This document shows, one piece after another, positions 8,309 through 15,779 of a DNA stretch of 64,000 nucleotides. The stretch comes from a virus. Numbering within the stretch: the first letter of the stretch is position 1; every line of letters begins with the position of its first letter. The stretch lies in IMG/VR virus record IMGVR_UViG_3300037325_000137, positions 1 to 64,000 of that record; one strand, given 5' to 3'. The notes beneath the pieces are model-generated. The model was not told where the DNA came from. It did not search any database and saw only the letters and a list, made by a program, of their open reading frames with translations. A program made the position numbers and the translations under genes.

Positions 8309-8310
8309 GA

Positions 8311-8538
8311 TTACTTTTTATGAGTTGATTTATATTGTTTTACAGTCATACCTGATTGTTCTTTAAAAGTAGTTTTTATATCTTCCTTAGTAATCCATTG
8401 ATATACAGACATTAAAGCACCACCTAGTCCTAACAACGTTCCTATCAATATTTCTAAACTTATTTGATCGTGATAGAATATAACTATAATAGATATAACT
8501 ACTGCGACTACTATTGCGTAAATTAATTTTGTGTTCAT
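8311..8538 (-). CDS. Small membrane protein, holin-like
   Basis: Of 75 residues, two hydrophobic segments are predicted (about 5-22 and 31-48), followed by a charged tail KTTFKEQSGMTVKQYKSTHKK. The topology fits a class II holin but also many small phage membrane proteins. The main lysis genes lie at 13-15.8 kb, so its role is uncertain. Confidence 0.5.
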   Translation of the reverse strand: MNTKLIYAIVVAVVISIIVIFYHDQISLEILIGTLLGLGGALMSVYQWITKEDIKTTFKEQSGMTVKQYKSTHKK

Positions 8539-8579
8539 GATTGTATTTTTATCAAATTTAATCTTTTTAATAGGTTTTA

Positions 8580-8981
8580 TTATTTTTTTAAAAATCCTTT
8601 TATTTGCTCGGGAGTTTGAATTGAGGCGATGCAGTGTCCTGATTTAAACCACTTTGTAAAATCTACTATGTTTATTATTACTAAAATTATCCAACCTAAA
8701 AGTGTTAGGGTTTTTTCTAGTTGTTTTTTACCAAGCGCGCTACTTATTGTTTCTCCAAAAACTCCAAAAGAATAACCGCCATTACCTAACGCATTATTCC
8801 AAAAATGCCGAAATAAATAATTTGCTGCTACGTCAATTTCAAAAGCCATTACAAATGATCTCTTATCTATTAATTGATACCACTTTCGACCTTTAACATC
8901 TGTGAAAAGAAACAGAATTAAGGACGCTAAACCAACGATAATAAAAAGTACCAAAGCGATTAATGAAAGTAATAAACTCAT
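8580..8981 (-). CDS. Membrane protein of unknown function
   Basis: A 133-residue protein with an N-terminal membrane helix (LIALVLFIIVGLASLILFLF) and another near residues 92-108 (LTLLGWIILVIINIVDF). The first codons overlap the small gene upstream in an ATGA junction. No family is recognised. Confidence 0.6.
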   Translation of the reverse strand: MSLLLSLIALVLFIIVGLASLILFLFTDVKGRKWYQLIDKRSFVMAFEIDVAANYLFRHFWNNALGNGGYSFGVFGETISSALGKKQLEKTLTLLGWIILVIINIVDFTKWFKSGHCIASIQTPEQIKGFLKK

Positions 8982-9097
8982 AATTGCATTTTTTTAACGT
9001 TAAATAAAACCTCTTCTATCCATTTAATGCCTTTACATTGCTTTAACATAAAGCTATAAATTGGATTCTTTATGTCTTTTATTTTGTAGTAGGTCAT
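8978..9097 (-). CDS. Small hypothetical protein
   Basis: A 39-residue frame (MTYYKIKDIKNPIYSFMLKQ...) overlaps its neighbours by one base upstream (TAATG) and four bases downstream (ATGA). Such tight junctions on both sides make it likely to be translated. Function is unknown. Confidence 0.55.
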   Translation of the reverse strand: MTYYKIKDIKNPIYSFMLKQCKGIKWIEEVLFNVKKMQL

Positions 9098-9630
9098 TAT
9101 TCAAAAATTGTAAATCCTAACTCTTTTGCGGTTTTTTCATCAAAATTAATGCTAGACAAAACAACTTCTTTTGCAATTCTGATTAATGATAAAGGGAGTT
9201 CATCGTTAAAAAGAATCTCTCCGTTTACTTTCTTAAAATACTGTTGGACGTCCATATAATCGGCATAACCATAATCTACAATATCGATAGTTTCTAAATC
9301 CCCACCGCTTAAAAGGTATGTAACTAGATTTTTTACAACTAACTTATCCTCTAACATTTCGGTGTCAGTATATGCACTCATTCTATTAGAGCTTGTTTCT
9401 GTGGTGTTGTGGTGTCCGAAAAAATTAAGAGTAAACTCTTCGATAAGCCTAGCTCTTACATAAAATTTATGAGCTACCTGAACACCTGACAAATCATCTT
9501 TAAATAATTTAAAAGAGATATCCCTAGTTAAATCAAGATCGCTATCGTTATCTCTGCAAGATACTATCGTTGCATTTCTCATTATTTGATTATCGATCCA
9601 AACTTCTGAATTTGTGTTTTTTATTTTCAT
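9097..9630 (-). CDS. Hypothetical protein of the tail-fibre cluster
   Basis: A 177-residue protein with no recognised family. It follows the YadA-like fibre gene after ten bases, so it may be a fibre chaperone or assembly factor. That is context only. Confidence 0.6.
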   Translation of the reverse strand: MKIKNTNSEVWIDNQIMRNATIVSCRDNDSDLDLTRDISFKLFKDDLSGVQVAHKFYVRARLIEEFTLNFFGHHNTTETSSNRMSAYTDTEMLEDKLVVKNLVTYLLSGGDLETIDIVDYGYADYMDVQQYFKKVNGEILFNDELPLSLIRIAKEVVLSSINFDEKTAKELGFTIFE

Positions 9631-9640
9631 AGCTGCTTAT

Positions 9641-11344
9641 TTATTGTTTACTTATTATTTGCCAGTACGTTCCCGTATTTATAACTGTATAAATATCCCC
9701 AGATCCTAAAGTTAACGAGGTTGCATTGTCTGTCTTTACTTGTCTTATTTGCTGAGAACTAGAAGTTGCTATGGTAATAGTATTAGTAGCGTCGTAAGCT
9801 ATTACAGTATATTTTTTACCTACTGGCACACTTGCTAAAGTTGGCAAAATTACTGATACCGCCTGACTAGCTGCATCTATAATTACCTCACTATTTGATA
9901 ATGTTAAAGTTATGTCTTCTATTATTGTTATTAACGGAGATAAAAATGAGTTTGCTTTAATATTTCCAACCACTTCAATTTTTTCCGTTGCCACTGTAAT
10001 TCCTAACCCAATATTCCCACTTGGGGATATAGTCATGTTATTAGTGCTTGCGTGTGATAAATTAAATCCTATATAAGCGTAACTGTAAACTGTTCCGTTT
10101 CCAAATATTCCAATATTAAAAGGGTCATCTAAAGAATTTGTGTTAACCCCTTGAATAACATTTCTAGCATAACCACCAGACGGAAAAGATATAATTTTTC
10201 TAAACCCATTATTTCCTGATGAATTATTGGCAATATCCAAAATACTTGTAAAAGAAGTGTTTGCAGATACTGTTTGTCCCGCACCTGATTTTTGTACTGA
10301 ATTATCTGCTAAAACACCTTGCGCTTCTGTTGCTACTTCCGAAATAAATGCAACCTCTTTAAATGCGCTACCATCGTGTATATGCATTGCTGCGTTTTCG
10401 TCTAGCATTACCGAGCCTTTAACCGCATTGGTAATAGTAGATAATGCAGCGGTGAAGAACTTTTGCATACCGTTTTTAAATAGCGTGTAGGCGTCTGATC
10501 TTGCTCCTGCGTTAGTTCCTCTCCCATAATTAACAAGTCTGTCCAAAGCGTTAAATGAAAAGGCACTTTGTGGCGTGTAATCAGTGCCAAAGGATCCTGC
10601 TGAATGTTCACTATATGACCTTGCACGATTTCCATATCCCTGTGCGTGTGATTGGTTTCCGCTTGCTATAGTGTCATATCCCTCTGCGTGTGACATATCT
10701 CCACTTGCTAAAGTGTTAAATCCTTCTGCGTGAGACCTTAGACCACTTGCCACTGTTTCTTGTCCTTCGGCATGTGAAATAGAGCCACTTGCCAGCGTAG
10801 TTTGACCTTCTGCGTGAGAGTTTAGACCACTTGCCCTGCTTCCTAATCCTTGTGCGTGTGAATATTCGCCAGTTGCCTTACTTCCTGATCCCTCTGCATG
10901 TGATGCTATACCGCTTGCGGTTGTGTTTACTCCTTCTGCGTGCGAATTATTTCCATTTGCGCCTTTAGTGGTGCTTGCTTGCGTTTGAATACTTAAATCA
11001 ACTGCATTATCACCTATGTCACCATGGTTTGAAGGATTTTCACTTTTTAATCTAAAACCAGTATTACCGCCTTCGGTTACTTCAATAAGCTGTCCTCTAG
11101 ACCCTAACTCATTTTCACTAATAAAAGGATTGACTCCATCTTCTCCATCGTTTGTAAACTCTGACGTTGCTGTTGGTATCGTTACATCTTCTGGTTGCAA
11201 AGCGGTGTCTGCTATTGCACCTTGTGCTGCGGTTGCATAGTCACTACTATTAAATGGACAACATACAGGATATAGGTTTGCTGTAGTTATGTTTAAAATA
11301 CCCTTACCTACGTCTACTAGCCTATATTTTTTTTTCACTTCCAT
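9641..11344 (-). CDS. Tail fibre with YadA-head-like SHAEG repeats
   Basis: Of 567 residues, about 133-244 form eight 14-residue repeats of the type SHAEGxxTxASGxx, the pattern of YadA-like left-handed beta-rolls, usually trimeric. The C-terminal part (ITLTLSNSEVIIDAASQAVS...) looks like a beta-rich tip. It probably binds the host surface. The gene lies between other fibre genes. No trace of diversity-generating repeats or a reverse transcriptase is seen. Confidence 0.8.
   Translation of the reverse strand: MEVKKKYRLVDVGKGILNITTANLYPVCCPFNSSDYATAAQGAIADTALQPEDVTIPTATSEFTNDGEDGVNPFISENELGSRGQLIEVTEGGNTGFRLKSENPSNHGDIGDNAVDLSIQTQASTTKGANGNNSHAEGVNTTASGIASHAEGSGSKATGEYSHAQGLGSRASGLNSHAEGQTTLASGSISHAEGQETVASGLRSHAEGFNTLASGDMSHAEGYDTIASGNQSHAQGYGNRARSYSEHSAGSFGTDYTPQSAFSFNALDRLVNYGRGTNAGARSDAYTLFKNGMQKFFTAALSTITNAVKGSVMLDENAAMHIHDGSAFKEVAFISEVATEAQGVLADNSVQKSGAGQTVSANTSFTSILDIANNSSGNNGFRKIISFPSGGYARNVIQGVNTNSLDDPFNIGIFGNGTVYSYAYIGFNLSHASTNNMTISPSGNIGLGITVATEKIEVVGNIKANSFLSPLITIIEDITLTLSNSEVIIDAASQAVSVILPTLASVPVGKKYTVIAYDATNTITIATSSSQQIRQVKTDNATSLTLGSGDIYTVINTGTYWQIISKQ
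10613..10948 (-). repeat. Eight tandem 42-bp coding repeats
   Basis: This stretch encodes the SHAEGxxTxASG beta-roll repeats. Unit length is constant while variable positions differ, so copy number could change by slippage or recombination and alter fibre length. Confidence 0.8.
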
Positions 11345-11346
11345 AA

Positions 11347-11946
11347 CTACGCTTTAGTATATTGTACCACTATTCTGTAAGGTGGTACAGGTTCTAGGTT
11401 TGTAACTATACCATTCTCGTCTAAAATTATATCTAAATCTTTGTTTAAATCACCTCTTTCTAAACTGATGGTTGTAAATGTTTGAATTTCTAAGCTATTT
11501 ATTGTGAATGAAAATGCAGGTATAACTTGTGTAGTGTTGTCTACAAATTTAATTAGAGAAACCCCAGTATCAATTATATCTACAACATCACCATCGACAA
11601 GCCCGTTTAAAATAGATGATTGACCATCATTGTTAATAGCAAATGTGCCTGAACCATCTGCTCCACCGTTTATAGAGTATTGTAAAACAACCTGTAAACT
11701 CCTAAAAACTCTAGGAAACTTTAGAGTTGTATAGTTCAGTATTATATTATAATCTGTTACTTGTTTAGGAGAGGTATTAATCTTTGTTTTAGCTCTATCT
11801 AAGTTTGTAAAGAAAGGTGCTATTGATCTAGTTGAAAACGGAGCTGATACTGCTGTCATTTCTTTTTCTACTTGGTAAACTTGTTGACCATCCCATGTTA
11901 ATCCTGTTATAAGAGTTTCTACTCCTTCTAATATATCTAATGCCAT
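11347..11946 (-). CDS. Virion/tail-associated protein
   Basis: A 199-residue protein with no named family. It is rich in beta-strand sequence and placed between two fibre genes with gaps of 2 and 10 bases. A role as baseplate-adjacent or fibre-linked protein is inferred from position. Confidence 0.6.
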   Translation of the reverse strand: MALDILEGVETLITGLTWDGQQVYQVEKEMTAVSAPFSTRSIAPFFTNLDRAKTKINTSPKQVTDYNIILNYTTLKFPRVFRSLQVVLQYSINGGADGSGTFAINNDGQSSILNGLVDGDVVDIIDTGVSLIKFVDNTTQVIPAFSFTINSLEIQTFTTISLERGDLNKDLDIILDENGIVTNLEPVPPYRIVVQYTKA

Positions 11947-11956
11947 AATATTTTTT

Positions 11957-12985
11957 TTAACTAATTGTTATTATTCCTCCGAACGCATTTATTGTTTCTG
12001 GTGCTGCTACCTCTGAATAATCAATCCAAACTTCCGAATCTTGTGTTTGTTTATCGTAATTTAATTGATTAACATAGTTTACTATCTGATCTTCTATTGT
12101 AGCTCCTGCTACGCCATCTAAATCTAAATTATTTATATAAATAGTTCTAGAAAAATTATCATCCCTTTCACTTAATTGTTGCAATGCTTCTTGAACATTA
12201 ACTGCTGTAAGGTCGGTTATAGAGTCTAACAAAATATTTACTGCTCTAGGTGTAGTAGTATTTGAAGGGTTAGATTCATCTTCAACTAGTAAAAAATCTC
12301 CTTCAACGGTTGTTAAACCTCCTTGACCATAAGTTCCAACGTCTCCTATAAACCTATAAGTTCTACTAGGTGTTACGCTACCTTGTGAAGGATCTATAAA
12401 TCTACTCCTTATAACAAAATAAGTGTCTCTGTTGTTTATAATTTCGTAGCTCGAAGATGAAGAGTTAACAGCTATTGAAGGAAATGCTATATCTGTAATT
12501 GTTGTAATAAACTCTACCTTTGGAGGTAAGTTAGATGTAGTAAGTAATTGCGCTCTTTGTTGCGCTCTTAAAAAAAAGAAGTCACTTGATGTTGTGGTAG
12601 TTCCAGAATTTAAACCATAAGTTCCTTTACCTGATTTAAGCATCCACCATTCAACTCTAAAAGCAAATGAACCTGCGCTTTCTTGAACCGTATAAGTGTT
12701 AGATATTACATATATTTCAGAAGATGAAACGGTAAAAATTGTAGAGTTATTTACTGCATCTTGTATGTTAGAAAATACTGAGTTTAAACCTTGTAAAGCT
12801 TGAAGTTCTACAATTTTATTATTTTGATCTAAGTCTTTTATTGTTGAAAAAACATATTCCGCTATAGCTGAAACAGGGAAGTTTTTAGTCCTGTTATTTT
12901 GATCACCGTCAGTACCTATAACAAAATCATTCTCTGTTATTAAAACATCTTTAGGGTATCTTTCTGTATTTTTTATTTTAGCCAT
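11957..12985 (-). CDS. Tail fibre protein with shared N-terminal anchor
   Basis: The 342 residues begin MAKIKNTERYPKDVLITEND then FVIGTDGDQNNRTKNFP. The VIGTD...TKNF core is shared with the protein at 6952-8157, consistent with a common virion docking module carrying different distal domains. The rest is beta-rich and unrecognised. It follows the lysis genes. Confidence 0.7.
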   Translation of the reverse strand: MAKIKNTERYPKDVLITENDFVIGTDGDQNNRTKNFPVSAIAEYVFSTIKDLDQNNKIVELQALQGLNSVFSNIQDAVNNSTIFTVSSSEIYVISNTYTVQESAGSFAFRVEWWMLKSGKGTYGLNSGTTTTSSDFFFLRAQQRAQLLTTSNLPPKVEFITTITDIAFPSIAVNSSSSSYEIINNRDTYFVIRSRFIDPSQGSVTPSRTYRFIGDVGTYGQGGLTTVEGDFLLVEDESNPSNTTTPRAVNILLDSITDLTAVNVQEALQQLSERDDNFSRTIYINNLDLDGVAGATIEDQIVNYVNQLNYDKQTQDSEVWIDYSEVAAPETINAFGGIITIS

Positions 12986-13011
12986 TACGGTTTATTGTTG
13001 TGTAAATTTAA

Positions 13012-13551
13012 TTAAAAGAAACTATAATTTATTCCTATTAGGTAAACAGGTTTTTCTAAAGGAGCAAAAGTTGGTCTAGCTATTAAATTGAATTTACCTG
13101 TTATTGGAATCCTTAAATTAACCTCAAATCTGTAAAGACTAAATTCTTTTACATCGCTAATTAATGATCCAGACAAGTGGCTATTGTTTGATAAGTCTTT
13201 CCAATATTCAGTAATGAAATCATTTGCTTCTGCTAAATCATCTGTTGCTTGGTTTTGATCTTCTATAGCTTCTGATTGGTTAGATAATGCGTCAGCTTGT
13301 CTTTCGGCTATCTTAAATATCCTATCTACTAATTTTTTGTTTCTACTGTTTAAAGAGTCTATAGCAATTCTTAATAATAGGTTGTTGTCTAGCAATGAAT
13401 CTCTTTCAATAATTAAGAAATGATGTGCTTGTGCTGCATCATTTGATATTTTGAAGCTGTCTTTGTTTAGTCTCTCTATATCTGTTTGCGGATTTTGTGA
13501 TAGACTTAATAACGGTAGCATCATCAGCATTAATAAATACAAGTGTCTCAT
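13012..13551 (-). CDS. Exported coiled-coil protein, outer-spanin-like candidate
   Basis: Residues 1-18 form a signal peptide (MRHLYLLMLMMLPLLSLSQ); there is no lipobox Cys. Residues 20-115 are strongly coiled-coil. The end (LRIPITGKFNLIARPTF...VYLIGINYSFF) looks like outer-membrane beta strands closing with a terminal Phe. Its start lies inside the gene for a membrane-anchored coiled-coil protein, the Rz/Rz1 arrangement. It may be the outer half of a spanin pair with an unusual beta-type anchor. Confidence 0.55.
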   Translation of the reverse strand: MRHLYLLMLMMLPLLSLSQNPQTDIERLNKDSFKISNDAAQAHHFLIIERDSLLDNNLLLRIAIDSLNSRNKKLVDRIFKIAERQADALSNQSEAIEDQNQATDDLAEANDFITEYWKDLSNNSHLSGSLISDVKEFSLYRFEVNLRIPITGKFNLIARPTFAPLEKPVYLIGINYSFF

Positions 13552-13834
13552 AATATATAGGTATTTTAACAGGTGGTTTTTTTTGCTCTTTAGATAGTAA
13601 ACTGTAAAGTTCTTTTGTTAACCTACTTAGAGAATCGTTTTCTGATTTTATTTTTAGATTACTTTCTTTTTGTAACTCTAAAGCAACTTCCTTATTTGCT
13701 TTAGCTTGTTTAAGCATATCTTCATTATTGTTTGAATTATTCCACCTTGTAAATAAATAAAACAACAAGATAAGCAATACTATAAATGCTACTCCATATA
13801 CTATTATCTTGTTTTCCTTAAAGTTGAAAGTCAT
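13439..13834 (-). CDS. Inner-membrane coiled-coil protein, inner-spanin-like
   Basis: Of 131 residues, about 10-29 form a membrane helix (IIVYGVAFIVLLILLFYLF), followed by a long charged heptad region to about residue 85. This is the N-in, C-out layout of an i-spanin such as Rz. It shares one base with the amidase gene and its 3' end overlaps the start of the exported coiled-coil gene in another frame. It should act at the last lysis step, joining the two membranes. Confidence 0.65.
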   Translation of the reverse strand: MTFNFKENKIIVYGVAFIVLLILLFYLFTRWNNSNNNEDMLKQAKANKEVALELQKESNLKIKSENDSLSRLTKELYSLLSKEQKKPPVKIPIYYETLVFINADDATVIKSITKSANRYRETKQRQLQNIK

Positions 13835-14550
13835 TATATAGATTTTAGCATTTGTATTAATTCTGGTTGTGGAAAAACATCGTCTTTGTCTTGTCTGTAA
13901 CTACCATGAGTCCACAGACCACTTTCTCCTTCTAAAGCATCTTTAGATACTTCAAATATTCTATCTCCTTTGTAAGATGTGTCTATTCCGTATTCTTCAT
14001 TCCAATGAATCAAAAGTTTTCTAGTTACTTCTAATTGCTTATCTGTATATGATTCAAAGTAATATTGACCTTTATATGGTTTGTCTAGTTTAGTTACTAA
14101 ACCATTATCTATTTTTTCATTAGTCCATGAGTAGAAACTATTTCCTTTTTTAGTCAATCTTCCCCATGAATCTAATTCACATTGTACTGCTTGCTCGTTT
14201 AAAATTTCGTTATTAGCAACATATATTTTACCATTATCATATTTTCTAAATATTCTTTTCACACCTAAATTATCAAAATCTTTAATTTTAACACCTAGAG
14301 CATGCGCCCAATACTTACTATCAAATATGGTTGATATATCTCCATTTCTTTGAGTTGCAATACATGTAGCAACCCTTTGTTTGTTTGACTTCCACCAGTT
14401 AATATCGCCTTTAGCTGATTGACCACTAGCCATGTGATGAAGTATAACAGTTTTCTTTTCTGTTTGTATTTTATAGTATTGATCATCTGGAAAGTTATAA
14501 TCTATAACTTTATGACCTTTCCATTCCCATTCCCTTTTTATAGTACTCAT
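13834..14550 (-). CDS. N-acetylmuramoyl-L-alanine amidase (endolysin)
   Basis: It cleaves the amide bond between N-acetylmuramic acid and L-Ala in peptidoglycan. The Amidase_2/PGRP fold is recognisable by ILHHMASG (zinc His near 38/39), a Gly-rich core, KYWAHALG (second His near 83) and the closing DKDDVFPQPELIQML. At 238 residues it has typical endolysin size. No signal peptide is seen, so it needs a holin, and holin-like genes lie immediately upstream. Confidence 0.85.
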   Translation of the reverse strand: MSTIKREWEWKGHKVIDYNFPDDQYYKIQTEKKTVILHHMASGQSAKGDINWWKSNKQRVATCIATQRNGDISTIFDSKYWAHALGVKIKDFDNLGVKRIFRKYDNGKIYVANNEILNEQAVQCELDSWGRLTKKGNSFYSWTNEKIDNGLVTKLDKPYKGQYYFESYTDKQLEVTRKLLIHWNEEYGIDTSYKGDRIFEVSKDALEGESGLWTHGSYRQDKDDVFPQPELIQMLKSI

Positions 14551-14554
14551 ATTA

Positions 14555-15268
14555 TTAAACTTTAGTTATATAAACACTCAATGAGCTATACTCGTAAATA
14601 CCTTCAAAAGAATGTATTTCATTTGCTTTAATTCTTATAACATCACCTTCGATATATATTTTATTTGTCACTAAGCATTTTATTTTCCCTGAATCAACAC
14701 GTATGTATTCATCTGCGTTACTATGAAATTGTGGTGTAAAAACACCTCCCATTTTCAGATACGCATTAAAGAAATGTGTTAAATTAAAAGGGCATGATCT
14801 TTTAATAATAGCTTCTTTTCCGTTCTTGCTTACATATAGTCTGTTTATATTAAAAACACTAAAATCATCCCAAGAAACATTTTCAGCTTCGTCCAAAGGT
14901 TTTTTTTTGCTAAATGCTAAAATATTTAAAGTTTTTTCTTCTTTTTTTGAAAAAGTTAATTCTTTTTTAATTAGCCTATGTAAACTAAATACATTCTCTT
15001 TTTTTTCTTTTGCTAACATGTAAAAAGCATTTGCTGCTCCCATTAAAAATATGATCATAAAAGGAAATCTTTTTGACATTGATTCTAAATTAGAAGTCTG
15101 CTCAATCAAAAAACCTATACCTGCTATTAAAGGAATTATCATGATCCAAAAGTTTTTTTTGTCCATTCCTTTTTTTGCTTTTATTAAAAAAAATACACTT
15201 CTTAATAATAATGCCACTACTAAAAAATGTGGTATTAAGTATATCATTTCGTTGTTAATCCAGTCCAT
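14555..15268 (-). CDS. Membrane-anchored cupin-domain protein in the lysis module
   Basis: The N-terminal third has about three membrane helices (residues 8-29, 41-55 and 68-86). The C-terminal 75 residues match a cupin barrel: FTPQFHSNADEYIRVDSGKI is motif 1, GDVIRIKANEIHSFEG is motif 2. Cupins bind metals or small ligands. Fusion to a holin-like membrane part, next to holin and amidase genes, is unusual. It could be a lysis-timing protein sensing a ligand, but that is speculation. Confidence 0.6.
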   Translation of the reverse strand: MDWINNEMIYLIPHFLVVALLLRSVFFLIKAKKGMDKKNFWIMIIPLIAGIGFLIEQTSNLESMSKRFPFMIIFLMGAANAFYMLAKEKKENVFSLHRLIKKELTFSKKEEKTLNILAFSKKKPLDEAENVSWDDFSVFNINRLYVSKNGKEAIIKRSCPFNLTHFFNAYLKMGGVFTPQFHSNADEYIRVDSGKIKCLVTNKIYIEGDVIRIKANEIHSFEGIYEYSSLSVYITKV

Positions 15269-15569
15269 TTTCCTTTATCTTTTTAGTTAATTTGTTTTTT
15301 ATAATTTCTGGCAACTTTTCAATAATTAATGTTACCAAGTCAACACTTATTAGACCTCCTAATATTCCAGAAAAACCTAACCAATTCTCTTTGTCGTAGT
15401 TAATAGCTAATTCATAGCATAAATAACCTATAGCTAGAGAACATGCGTATATTAAAAAGATCTTTCTGTTTTTGATTCTTTCTTTTTCGTTTTCATGTAG
15501 TATTCTTACTATTGCACCTATACTAGATGTGATTAAAACTATCAAGATTGAATTTATATTTATTTCCAT
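15255..15569 (-). CDS. Holin-like membrane protein
   Basis: Of 104 residues, three hydrophobic segments are predicted (about 6-22, 37-54 and 65-82) followed by a charged tail ending IIKNKLTKKIKENGLD. GFSGILGGLISVDLVTLI resembles the C-terminal helix of LydA/superfamily III holins. Position beside the amidase supports a holin role. Confidence 0.65.
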   Translation of the reverse strand: MEININSILIVLITSSIGAIVRILHENEKERIKNRKIFLIYACSLAIGYLCYELAINYDKENWLGFSGILGGLISVDLVTLIIEKLPEIIKNKLTKKIKENGLD

Positions 15570-15773
15570 TTAATTTTGGTTCTTTCTTTTTTTTAAAAAT
15601 GACTCTTTTAATTTTATTAAAGATACAGTCATTATAACTCCGCTAATTGTTATGAGTAATAAATCTAATATATTCAATGCGTGAGCTTCTTTTACTGTTA
15701 AATTTACGTTCCATCCCATTATACCAGAACTTATTATAAGTATAACTATGTTTTTTATAATAGATATTATCAT
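15570..15773 (-). CDS. Small two-helix membrane protein, holin or antiholin candidate
   Basis: The 67 residues hold two membrane helices (about 4-22 and 36-53) and a Lys-rich tail (KESFLKKRKNQN). It lies immediately upstream of the larger holin-like gene. The pair could be holin and antiholin. Confidence 0.55.
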   Translation of the reverse strand: MIISIIKNIVILIISSGIMGWNVNLTVKEAHALNILDLLLITISGVIMTVSLIKLKESFLKKRKNQN

Positions 15774-15779
15774 TTTAAA

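Noticed and set aside
9641-11344. Diversity-generating retroelement acting on the repeat-rich fibre
   Set aside because: No reverse transcriptase gene and no adenine-biased template repeat are present in the window.
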